NCBI GenBank assembly: GCA_040285825.1
Contig: JAUPSS010000007.1
Coordinates: 1,450,501-1,514,500, forward strand
DNA length: 64,000 nucleotides
DNA from: Eukaryota sp. TZLM1-RC
Lineage: Eukaryota > Metamonada: BaSk clade
Reading direction: 5' to 3'
Of the stretch, positions 1 to 9,675 are shown one piece after another. Position 1 is the first letter of the stretch; each line of letters opens with the position of its first letter. The position numbers were made by a program, and so were the translations under genes. The notes under the pieces are model-generated. The model worked only from the letters and a program-made list of their open reading frames with translations, was not told the origin of the DNA and searched no databases.

Positions 1-1606
1 ATACATCCCGGGAAAACAGTGACGAGCTGGAGGGCTCTTTGAAGATTACCAGATCTTCTGTGGTCAGGACCACAATATGAAGCTATATGGTCAGGACGTC
101 TGTCGTAAAGAAAGAGTCTTTCACCATATGTGGTTTCGGTTAACCACCACCCTGTTCTATAATCTCTGTCGATAAGGATATCGAGAGATGTGTTGTACCC
201 AGGGCTGAACCTAGGGTAGGGGCAAGGGTTGTGAGCATTTATGAAGAGGTTATCTTCATCTCCAGCGAAGCGTCTGAATACTCCTTCTCGAGTAGTTCTC
301 ATGAACCTAACTCCGGGTGTGGGGTCGTGAGTGGGTTCAGGATCGTGTCTCGTGCTCTCTGGAGTAATTCTTTCGTCGGAGAGATATGGACCAATCCTTG
401 GAGTGATCCATAATCCTAGGTCATTTTCGACTCTAGGACCGAAAAAAGGACGACGCCCATTGCTCATTTCCGTGGGAGGGATGGTTTCGGGGTCTTCTGG
501 AATTACTTGAGAATCCCTTTATCGGCCATAAGGATTGTGCTGACGGGAAGCACCACGATGAACACTTGAGCTAGCATAGGAGCTAGCTTGAGAAGGGGTG
601 GGTTGAGCAGGTGTAGAGGATGTTCCTCTTCTAGCTTCAATCTGTCGGTCCAGTCTTTTCCTGTGTTCACAGTTTCGTTCTTCTTGAAGAAAACGCTCTA
701 AATATTCTTTAGAGACCTCACCAGGAATTCTGTCAATTTCAGATGGAGGTGCCGTGGGAGGGACCTGATGATGAGGTAGAGGAGAGAATTCCTTGGGAGG
801 TTCCTCGTACTCTACCAAATCTGGAAAGATTTGTTCGTACCACTTCCTTTGCTCTTCAGAAAGGTACTGAAGGAAGGTTCGAAGTGCTAGGAATGGAGTC
901 ACTAGCCTGGAGAGGGGAAACAGACAGATTATTAACTCCACTTACTGTTGAAGTTAGAGGAGATTCTGAAGTTGGAACAGCAGGATTTTGACTGACTCTC
1001 CTTACAATTGGAATTGAAGGAAGTTGATGGGAGGATGGAACCTCAGACTCAGGTCTAGGAGATGAAGTTGGGACTTCAGTGTCCTGTCGAGAGGAAGGAG
1101 TTTGGACTTTCAGATCCTTCTGTGGTGTTTTGAGAAGGGTGAACCGTCTCTTTTCTTTGAATAGAAGGTGAAGGTGGAACTTCAGAGTTTCTTTCAGGGT
1201 GGGGAGAAGATGGGACTTCTGATACCCTGAGTGAAGAAGAAGATGGAGGAGCTTCGGAATCCTCAGCATCTTCGTCGTCGTAGGAGACTAACGAAGGGCT
1301 TCTTCCTTCTGAAGGAATAGAATCCTTAGAAGGGTTGTTTCCTTCCACAGGAACGGAATCCCGAGGAGGGGAGCTTCCTTCCATTGGAGCGGCATCCTCA
1401 GGAAGGGAATCGTCTTCCTTTGGGGTAGAACCCTCAGGAAGAGTGGCTTCAGGAAGCGCAGAAGCTTCTACTGAAGAAGAAGGCACGGGAGCTAGGTCTG
1501 TGGTTAGTGGTGAGGAAGAGGGACCAGTGTCTTCCTCGTGGATCCTGCGTTGAGCCGTTGACGAACCAACACGTATTGATGGTCTTGGCTGGTTAGTACC
1601 AGACAT
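1..1606 (-). pseudogene. Frame-broken ORF remnant, probably retroelement ORF1/gag-like
   Basis: A minus-strand reading frame begins at ATG 1606 (MSGTNQPRPS...) with a Ser/Pro/Glu-rich N-terminus. It shifts frame near 1130-1200 and again near 860-940, crosses an in-frame stop at 519-521, and then stays open to the window edge. The style of the N-terminus (acidic, repetitive SEVPSS/VEGxxPSKDS blocks) resembles ORF1 of the gypsy element at 11873-13186. The base composition is also GC-richer than the surroundings, like that element's gag region. I see no conserved enzyme motif. The best reading is the 5' end of a second, related retroelement that continues to the left of the window. It could instead be a decayed host gene. 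The frameshifts are visible; the retroelement origin is inferred. Confidence 0.4.
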
Positions 1607-1909
1607 AACTGTATAAAAACAAGGAGATTTATTACGAAGAGGAATTGCATTCTCTCTTCTTAAACTAATAGGTGGAATACTAATAAACTATATTAATATA
1701 CTATAAATACTATTCAAGACTAACACTTCTTGGCTATCAAAAATTATTCTCGATACAAAGGCTCTTGAAAGGAAGTGACACGATATCATTAACACAGTAA
1801 TTAAATTTGGTCTCCGAAATTAATATGTATAGTACTTCCGAATGTCATGACATATTTAAAGTTCAACATCTGAGTAAACAAATGTAACAATAAACAATGA
1901 TTTTTTCAC
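1607..1909. other. AT-rich spacer
   Basis: No coding signal is seen. The stretch lies upstream of the remnant at 1-1606 and contains a TATAAA-like string at about 1612 and runs of TA-rich sequence around 1680-1710. Any promoter role is unproven. Confidence 0.3.
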
Positions 1910-2200
1910 TCAAAGGGTCTTTGCTGAAGGAAACACTGCCCTTAATAGAAGTCTGATGGCGGAAGTGATGAATATTGAAACTTAACTAATGATTCTGAAG
2001 TTGCTGTTGATTTTTTTCCTGCTGTAATATTGAAAATGATGTTTTGAATCACAAAGTAAAACTTTATCCTGTCAGTGCTCTTGAATTTAAAGCTGAAAAC
2101 ACTTAGAAAACATACTAAAGAAATCGACCTAGCTAATGCTTATAGGACAAGACCGCTGGTGTTATTGTTGTAAAACTGAATGGAAGACATCGCCAGTTTT
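1910..2200 (+). mobile_element. Degenerate LINE-A 3' fragment (endonuclease region)
   Basis: The sequence is recognisably derived from the REL-endonuclease segment of LINE-A. The strings around 1918-1950 parallel the intact 'EPLLKETLSLNNF' coding region, and the strings at 2060-2150 parallel 'LNPVAALDFKA...'. Stops and shifts interrupt every frame. An ordinary dead copy. Confidence 0.55.
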
Positions 2201-2559
2201 TTTTGCTCTTTCTTTGTTAATACACGGCACCCTGTATGTAAAATTTTTTTTTGGATATTCCAAAAATACAAAAGAATATCAGCATGTGAAGGAAGTTGGA
2301 TGTTTTCCATGAAACGGTGGAGGAAAAAACAGTGAAATTTATTCTTATTCTGAAACTTATTCTTCTTCACTATTTCATTTCAGAAAATGCCTTGAAAAAC
2401 AAAAAGTGAATATAATTTGCACAAAATATTCTCCAATGTTTCATTTCATTTATTTAAATTGTTCTAAAAATAATGATTCCGCCGATTTTCATTTAAATGA
2501 TCTTTATGCTCACTCTTCTACATTCTGATAATCATCATCTTTGATGTCAATTCTGCAAA

Positions 2560-3140
2560 AAAGCCGTTACAGCTTCAAGAAATGGTGAAAAACTCTTGCC
2601 TTACACCAATTGTAAAGCTGCTGCCACTGATAGACCACCAATTCAGATTCCAGTGGAAATTAGCCCCGCCAGAACAATACATTGCCATCTCTGAATTAGA
2701 AACAATAACTGTATTATTTCATGCATCTGAAATTTTTTGGCAAAAAAATACAACAAATGTTTTTCAAGAAATTTGGTATAAAAACTGGAAAATCAAAAGG
2801 TATCCGAAAATTGTGCTTATGTGGTTGTCATTGAGCTACACGTTTGATAAATGTGAAGCCAGATAATGGAATTAAACCTGATGATAAAAACCCAATTGCC
2901 GTTGGTGAATCTTTATCTCGTTTGTTAGAATCGATTGTCCCTGATCGTGTCAAAGACGAAGTTTCTAAATTTTGGAATCCTCATCAATTTGGAACAAAAC
3001 ATTGGTTGGTTCTTCTGATGCTGTTCTTATCTCTGATACTGTTTTTAATTCACAGGATAATTTGTTTCAATAGAATTAGAGACGGTTTAGCTAGACAGTA
3101 AGCAGATCAAGATATTGTAGAGCAAAGCTTGGTTCAATGA
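2560..3140 (+). mobile_element. LINE fragment: N-terminal, RT and 3' pieces, internally deleted
   Basis: Three pieces of the element lie in order. 2582-2866 resembles the linker upstream of the RT (compare 45050-45240). 2844-3040 encodes NGIKPDxxxPIAVGESLSRLL and 'NPHQFGTK', which are RT palm-region sequences shared with LINE-B. 3060-3140 is the LINE-A-like C-terminus (FNRIRDGLARQ). The pieces are joined by large internal deletions, so this is a scrambled relic. Confidence 0.6.
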
Positions 3141-3159
3141 TATTCGTCCCATTAAATAT

Positions 3160-3622
3160 GAAATAAATTGATTCAGTGTGTTTGTTCAAGAAATATTGAA
3201 AAATACATCAACTGTTTTGATCTCAACTTTTTGTGGCTGCTCTGGATTTTAAAGCAAAAGAGAAACATAGAAAATATGATAAAGATATTGACGAGGCTAA
3301 TCTCGATAGAAATACACAGCTGGTTTTTATTGCTTTCCCATTTTCGATAAATGGCAGATTATCAGTTGAAGCAGAAACTTTTTTGAATGACTTCCAAAAA
3401 ATGGTGCAAGAAAAAACAATGAGAAAATTTGATATATTTTTATGGCGTTCACGGATTCAATTTGCCATTATTAATAGATTACCACGGTTTTTCAATCGAA
3501 TAAGAGAAGCTTTAGCAAGACAGCAAGCAGATAAAGATTTTGTAGAGGAAATCTTGGTTCAATGATAGTCGTCCCATTAGTATTGAGTTAATTTAATTAA
3601 GTGTGCAAATTCAATAAATAAA
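3160..3622 (+). mobile_element. LINE-A 3' fragment with 3' UTR
   Basis: The segment 3233-3565 stays open and encodes the last 110 residues of the LINE-A protein (ALDFKAKEKHRKYDK ... IREALARQQADKDFVEEILVQ). It is followed by the shared LINE-A 3' UTR, which ends in a string like 'gtgcaaattcaataaat' at about 3602-3620. A 5'-truncated copy of the kind made by target-primed reverse transcription. Confidence 0.75.
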
Positions 3623-4598
3623 GTTTATCTCAACTATAATTTTCAACACATTTTTGAAAACCTATCAACAAGATGTGCTGCTTCCAGACCTTCGGAAGTC
3701 AATCAAATTCAGCAAAAACGTTGTGCTATAGTAAATCGAAATTGACACGTATGTTGACACAATTGTATTTGCAGATTTTGAAGAAATTTTGAAGAATTTA
3801 ATGTTTTTTCTTGATGACGATAAACGAGGGTCAGCTAATCAGAGAAAAATGAAACGTTTGTCATCAAGTATTTTTGGTCCGATCAGCTTAACAATGAGGA
3901 TTTTCTGTGAGTTATCCTGCACTAAACATAAATAATTAGTAAAGAAGTATATCTACAGACTAAATGAAAAGCAAAAATTTTAATACATGATGACGTGATC
4001 AAATTGCTAAAAAGACATATACCATTCAGCTAATGCTAAAGTTTCTTCAGTTGTTTTAGTGAAGAAAAAATTCCAGTGATTGTATTTGGTTGTTCCATTT
4101 GTGACAAAGAAATGATCAGGAATTGCATACAATGATCAAAAATTTCCCCAAAGTTCCAGATAAAAGAAAGTCAAAAAAATCACAAAACAAAGGGTTCAAC
4201 AGAAAAGATTCCAATTTGTCGAACCTACAATACAATAAAGCCGATGGCGCACTGTATCAATACTTGTTATCTCAAAATATAAAATTGAAGACGATTGAAT
4301 TACTGGGTTTCGTCCCATTAGTTATGACTTAATGTAATTAAGTGTACATGTTCAATAAGTGTTCTTACTGGGATGTAGTGAAAGTCTTCCCATATTTTCA
4401 AATATTTCTATGTTAAAAATTTTTTTAAATTATTATAAAATTAGATTAATTTTTTATGCTTAGAAACCCGACATCCCAAATTCAATTCCACATTTTCCAA
4501 TAGGGTTGAATTTCTTGACACAAAAATGAATGAACCAAAATATCCCACAATAATCAAAATTAAATCTCAAAAACAATAAAAATTGTTTAACTAATTAT
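3623..4598. other. Degenerate DNA with a LINE-A tail at 4308-4360
   Basis: No intact gene is seen. A reading frame at 4123-4332 (69 codons, Lys/Asn-rich) runs straight into a LINE-A 3' UTR match ('gtcccattagttatgac...' to 'ttcaataag') and is therefore treated as part of another decayed LINE copy. 4360-4598 is AT-rich with nothing recognisable. Confidence 0.4.
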
Positions 4599-4662
4599 AA
4601 AATTAATTTATTGAATTTGCACACTTGATTAAATTAAATCATAACTAATGGGACGACTATCA

Positions 4663-5460
4663 TTAAACCAAGATTTCCTCTACAAAATCTTGATTTGCTT
4701 GCTGTCTAGCTAAAGCTTCTCTAATTCGATTGAAAAACCGCGGTAATCTATTAATAATGGCAAATTGAATCCGTGAACGCCATAAAAAAATATCAAATCT
4801 TTTCATTGTTTTTTCTTTCACCATTTTTTGGAAGTCATCCAAAAAAGTTTCTGCTTCAACTGATAATCTTCCATTTATCGAAAATGGAAAAGCAATAAAA
4901 ACCAGCCTAGTATTTCTATCGATATTTGCATCTTCAATTTCTTTATCATATTTTCTATGTTTTTCTTTTGCTTTAAAATCCAGAGCAGCCACAGGATTAA
5001 GTTTTCTTCTGTGAACCAAAGTATCGTTTGCAACATTACATGAGACAAAGTCAACAATAGCTTCAGAATTATCAATCCAATCACAGTATACATCACCTCT
5101 ATCATCAGAACCAAAATTATTCAGAGAAAGTGTTTCTTTCAGCAGGGGCTCTTTGATACACGATATCCTTGCAGTTTGTGCCATATTGAAAACAGTGTCT
5201 CTAACAGCATCATGTAATGAAGAACGATAAGTTATCAATTTAGAGCAATTTAGAGCATGGCGCAAAGTGAGTTGAGGTGAATTCGAACAAATACATTTTT
5301 CTTTTGATAATAATTGGTTAATGGGGATGTTCAAATATAATCTCATTTTTGTTACAAATGCTTCATTAGTAGCACACAATCCAAATCTTCGTGGTACAAT
5401 GGTTACAAAAAGTGAAGAATCTGACACCTTGTTTTCACAAACACCCTTTTCCAATAACAA
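4663..5460 (-). pseudogene. LINE-A C-terminal domain: CCHC zinc motif and restriction-like endonuclease
   Basis: A 265-codon open frame. Residues about 53-70 carry the C-x-C...H...C pattern (CICSNSPQLTLRHALNC) found downstream of RT in REL-type LINEs. Residues about 118-180 hold the presumed PD-(D/E)XK-like core (RGDVYCDWID, then IVDFVSCNV, then KEKHRKYDK). The C-terminus FNRIREALARQQANQDFVEEILV is repeated in every LINE-A copy of the window. This is the most intact endonuclease copy here, but the upstream RT is out of frame, so it is not expected to be expressed as part of a working protein. Confidence 0.75.
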
Positions 5461-5569
5461 TGAGTGAAGATCTTGATTTAAAACAGCCGAGCTGCAAATA
5501 TTATTATAAAGATCTTTTCATACATTCCAGTCAATCTTTTCTGTAATGTTCGAAGAGTGTACTTCAAAT

Positions 5570-6103
5570 TTAAAACATTTTTTCTGGAATATTGCCATTG
5601 AATGATTGGGGAAAACATCGACCCCATTTTTCTACATCAATTCTTGAAATTTCTTCATTTAATGCAAAAACAGTGGAACTTTGCGTTGTCATCAATAAAT
5701 CTTCCCAATCTGCAAATCTTTCGGAGAACTCAAAGATTGCATTTCTGCATCCACCAACAAAAGCACACGAGGTAAGAATAGAAGCCTTCGTCCACCCTAA
5801 ACCACCATATTGTGGACTAAGGTAAGCATGATCTGGAATTTGAAACATTTTACATCCCAGTAATTGAGACACAACTTTTGCACGTAACTCATTAAACTTT
5901 TGAGCCAAAGGTCTAGTGACGAGAGGATTTGTAGATCGAAATATATGATTAAAATTGGAACTAAAACACAGTCTTATAATGGTAAATTTGATGTGTTTTT
6001 TTATATCTAAATTCATCATTCGGTCAATTTTGTCAGAAATTGAGTTCAACTTTTCAAACAATTTTTTGGTAATTTCATCATTATTTCCTAAAAACGAACC
6101 CAA
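5570..6103 (-). pseudogene. LINE-A RT thumb/linker segment downstream of the gypsy insertion
   Basis: This open frame aligns with the region after the RT palm of LINE-B (for example 'LDIKKHIKFTIIRL' against 'LDIEKHIKFFMLKI', and 'YGGLGWTKASILTSCAFVGG' against LINE-B 'LGGIGFTKSSILCQSAFLGG'). Its first codons continue the frame that is cut at 13343 by the gypsy element, counting one copy of the 4-bp duplication. Confidence 0.75.
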
Positions 6104-6112
6104 ATGACGAAT

Positions 6113-6191
6113 TGTTGCCTAAAGTCTATTGTAGTAAAGAAAAGTCTGATTTATTTTCTATTCATATTATATAAGCCTTAGGGCGCCAACA
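6113..6191 (-). repeat. 3' LTR of the gypsy element (79 bp)
   Basis: Same sequence as 13264-13342. It has TG...CA termini extended to a 5-bp inverted repeat TGTTG/CAACA. It is followed on the outer side by GAAT, the target duplication, and carries the AATAAA signal in element orientation. Confidence 0.9.
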
Positions 6192-6339
6192 CTGCTTCTT
6201 CCCTTTTCAAAAATAAATCAGCTTATATGAATATGAAATAAAAACTATATACAATTAACAAAACAACTATAATAAATACATATAATCGATATAATATAAA
6301 TAATATAATATAATATAAATAATCGATATAAACTAAGAA

Positions 6340-9300
6340 TTAGCTCCTCTTCCTAATTCTATTACTGCGTCTAGGCTTCTTAGAAGGCGTAGACTCATTG
6401 GAGGTACCTCGTCGTCGACTAATGGTACGTTTTCCAATTTTCTTGTTATCCTTACTAAATAACTTATAAGCTTCTGAGTGTCTAACCGAATGGAGTGGCT
6501 CTTCTGTTGTCTCACCGCCAAACCACTGAACAGTACAGAAACTACCTGAATCAGAGTGGTATTCTGAGAGGATTTTCTCTATAACGTGTTTTTCGGAATC
6601 GCCCGCAGCGACTGCCTTGAGGAATTCAATGTCCTGTGGATTTTCTGCGTTATAGATTTTGCAATCTTTCTTGGCAGCTTTTAATTCTGTGCCAGTAGTA
6701 AGATTCTTCAATAATAAAGTGGATTTGGAAGGAAGGTCAATAACTAAAAATGGTCCATTCCAAGATCCATGCAATTTATTATTTTGCTTGGTTTTACGTA
6801 AGACGTAGTCACCAATATTAAATACTATAAAACACGAATTAGTATTATCTACTGAAGACGGAGTATTTAATGTTTGGTGACGCTCTGCTTCTTCCCTTTT
6901 TTCTTGTAGACGAGTGTTTTTCATTTTGATGTCATCTAATAAAGGGATATTAGTTTCAAATTTGGATAAATTTCCTAATATATTAGCAGGGTCTGTTCTT
7001 GGACTAATCGAAGAACCGAACATGAGTTCGTATGGGGTAAAACCAGTTTTTCTGCTTTTAGTAGAATTTATTAATAGTTGGGATATAGGTACGTATGTAG
7101 ACCAATTTCCGTAATCATTGAAATCTATTAATAGTTTCCTTAAGCATTGAAGAACGTCTCTATGTTTACGTTCTACAAGTCCATTACTTTCTGAATAGTG
7201 GGGAATTGAGTTACTCATCTCAATCGCTAATCTGTTACACACTATTTTATTGGCGAACTCAGGTCCATTATCACTATGAATTAACATAGGTATGCCGAAG
7301 ATAGCGCAAACATTCCAAATCAAGGCATCTGCGGTTTCTAAGGCATTGAGTTCTTTTAGAGGGACTAAAATTGTATATCCAGTAAAAGAGTCTACAAATA
7401 CTAATAGATATTTATTTCCTTCGTTGTCAGAATTTAGGGGTCCAATTGTATCGACGTTTAATCTGGCAAAAGGACGATCTGCCCATAAAGATCCTGTGGA
7501 AGGTGTTTTTGATCTTTTAACTGGAGCCGTTTTTTGACAAGTTGGGCATCTTTTGACATGATTAATAAGGTCCTTTCTCATATTGGGCCAGTAAAAATCG
7601 CTTTTGGATAGTTTGTGTAAACTATCGTTTTTGCTAGGGTGACCAGATTGAACCAAACCATGTATTAATAGAAGTGCCTGTTTTCTGAGGCTCTTTGGAA
7701 TCAAAATTTTGTTTTTATTATTTTTCCAAATTTGAGTATTTTCATCTAGAATTGCGTTTTCAAATAACGAGTCGTTGTTGTTTTTGGCTATTTGTTGTTC
7801 AGATCTTATCTTAGCGAACCAAGAAGAAAAAATAGGTAGGTCTTGGTGTCTACATAGAGATGAGATTGATGGGATGTCTTCAAAATCCGAATCAGAATCA
7901 TCGTCTAGTGGAGGTATCTCGTAATTTGAAAGTAAAGTATCTGGTATATTTATACTACAAATAGAAGGAGCTTCCTCGTTTTGATCCAAATCAATATTCC
8001 TCGATAACATATCTGCCCAATGGTTGTCTTCACCAGGTTCGTGGACTATGTCAAAGTCGAATTCAGATAGTATCGGCAGCCATCTCTTTACAATTCTATT
8101 TTTCTCTGGGGCTGTTGCCAGGAATGCAATGTTTTTATGATCTGTGAAAATTGTTAAATGTCTAGTTAACAGGTAGCTTTCTAAACAACTTTCAGTTAAA
8201 ATCAAAAGTATTGCATACAATTCTTTTTGTAAGGTGGACCATTTTCTTTGTGTTTCTGTAAGTAATCTACTATAGAATGACAAAGGTTTTACTTTCCTTT
8301 TATTTAGCGGGGTTCCTGCAGTGGAGTAGGGTTCAATTTCTTGCCAAATAACACCTCCTACTGCTACATCTGAAGCGTCAGTACTTATCAATACTCGCTT
8401 GCCCGGAGCTGGTAATTCAAGGGGCATGTGGTTTACTATTAAATCTTTTATTTGTTTTAAGTAATCGTCATGCTTGCTAGTCCATTTAATTATTCTGGGT
8501 TTTCCTTTAATTAGCTCGTTAATTGGAGCAATTAATTCAGAAATACCTGGAAGCCAATCTCTAATGTAATTTATGGATCCTACCAATGAGCGAACTTCTT
8601 TCACTGTTTTTGGTCTAGGGATTCTCATCAAGGCTTCGATTTTTTTCTTACTTATAAATCTAGTTTTATCCTGGAAGGTACTTCCTAAAATGTCGATAGG
8701 GTGTTTTGATGTTACGAATTTACATTTACGTAAGCCTATATTTACACGTCTATTTCTGGCGCATTGGAGGACTCTTTGTAATCTCTTATAAAATTCTTCG
8801 AATGTCGTTCCAACTATTATGATATCGTCAATGTATATGAAAACGCCATCAATTTGGAATATTTCCATCATTACGTTTTGAAAAACTGCTGGGATATTCT
8901 TTAATCCGAAGCAAGCTCTTTTAAACATAATTGACCTTCCAGGGATTGAGATTGATGTTTTCTCAATGTCCTTTTCAGCTACATTCATCTGCCAGAAAGC
9001 TTTTGGTAAATCAAGCGTGGCTATGTAATCTGCTCTACTTAAAAATTCTAATATATCACTAATCCTAGGTAGATTAGGCTCTACTGAAATCGTATGGGCA
9101 TTAACTCCATCTTTACCACTAAAGTCTCCAGTTAACCTGGGTTTTTTGCCGTCAGGGTATATAACTAAGACAATAGGAGAGCTGAATTTATAATTAGATT
9201 CAACTGCATAGCCCATTTCGATCAGTTCATCAAATATTTTGTTTGCTATTTCCATTTTGCTGGGATTTAACCGTCTAGCAGGTTTATGTACTATAGCATT

Positions 9301-9675
9301 CTCATCTCTAAAGGGGATTGTTAGAGGATTACAATCGATTCCTTTTCTATTAGGAGTTTCACTAAAAACATCGCTGAATAATTTTAGTAGACTCGTTAAT
9401 TTTAATTTATTATTACTATCATCTAAATTTATCTCACATCCAGATCTTGCTAATTGCTCCTCAAAATCAGAAGGACTTGGTGATTGGTTATCTAAGTTCC
9501 CAATCGAATGTTGAGCGATCCTAGAGTCGAATTCTGATTCTGCATTTAGCAAAGTGCGGTGTTCTTTGTCTAATCTAATGAAAAGACCATCATCCGTCTG
9601 AAGCCCAAGTGCTTTTAACATGTCTGTCCCTATTAATAATTTGTTCGAACCCGGGATTATGGGAAGAGTATGTTT
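6340..9675 (-). CDS. pol: Gypsy pol polyprotein: RT, RNase H, integrase, chromodomain
   Basis: The longest ATG frame is 9621-6340 (1093 aa). The frame is open back to 9675, directly after the UAG that ends gag-protease, and those extra codons (PGSNKLLIGTDMLKALG) form the C-terminal end of a retropepsin. RT follows, with FIYIDDIIIVG at about residue 265 counted from the ATG. RNase H follows (STDASDVAVGGV ... FTDHKNIAFL), then an HHCC zinc domain (HGLVQSGHPS...CPTCQ) and an integrase catalytic core with D (LNVDTIGPL), D (HSDNGPEF) and E (SNGLVERKHRD). Near the C-terminus, VIEKILSEYHSD...VQWFGGETTEEP has the shape of a chromodomain, as in chromoviruses, where it directs integration to modified chromatin. 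No frameshift is seen, so the frame looks intact. Confidence 0.92.
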   Translation of the reverse strand, partial: KHTLPIIPGSNKLLIGTDMLKALGLQTDDGLFIRLDKEHRTLLNAESEFDSRIAQHSIGNLDNQSPSPSDFEEQLARSGCEINLDDSNNKLKLTSLLKLFSDVFSETPNRKGIDCNPLTIPFRDENAIVHKPARRLNPSKMEIANKIFDELIEMGYAVESNYKFSSPIVLVIYPDGKKPRLTGDFSGKDGVNAHTISVEPNLPRISDILEFLSRADYIATLDLPKAFWQMNVAEKDIEKTSISIPGRSIMFKRACFGLKNIPAVFQNVMMEIFQIDGVFIYIDDIIIVGTTFEEFYKRLQRVLQCARNRRVNIGLRKCKFVTSKHPIDILGSTFQDKTRFISKKKIEALMRIPRPKTVKEVRSLVGSINYIRDWLPGISELIAPINELIKGKPRIIKWTSKHDDYLKQIKDLIVNHMPLELPAPGKRVLISTDASDVAVGGVIWQEIEPYSTAGTPLNKRKVKPLSFYSRLLTETQRKWSTLQKELYAILLILTESCLESYLLTRHLTIFTDHKNIAFLATAPEKNRIVKRWLPILSEFDFDIVHEPGEDNHWADMLSRNIDLDQNEEAPSICSINIPDTLLSNYEIPPLDDDSDSDFEDIPSISSLCRHQDLPIFSSWFAKIRSEQQIAKNNNDSLFENAILDENTQIWKNNKNKILIPKSLRKQALLLIHGLVQSGHPSKNDSLHKLSKSDFYWPNMRKDLINHVKRCPTCQKTAPVKRSKTPSTGSLWADRPFARLNVDTIGPLNSDNEGNKYLLVFVDSFTGYTILVPLKELNALETADALIWNVCAIFGIPMLIHSDNGPEFANKIVCNRLAIEMSNSIPHYSESNGLVERKHRDVLQCLRKLLIDFNDYGNWSTYVPISQLLINSTKSRKTGFTPYELMFGSSISPRTDPANILGNLSKFETNIPLLDDIKMKNTRLQEKREEAERHQTLNTPSSVDNTNSCFIVFNIGDYVLRKTKQNNKLHGSWNGPFLVIDLPSKSTLLLKNLTTGTELKAAKKDCKIYNAENPQDIEFLKAVAAGDSEKHVIEKILSEYHSDSGSFCTVQWFGGETTEEPLHSVRHSEAYKLFSKDNKKIGKRTISRRRGTSNESTPSKKPRRSNRIRKRS

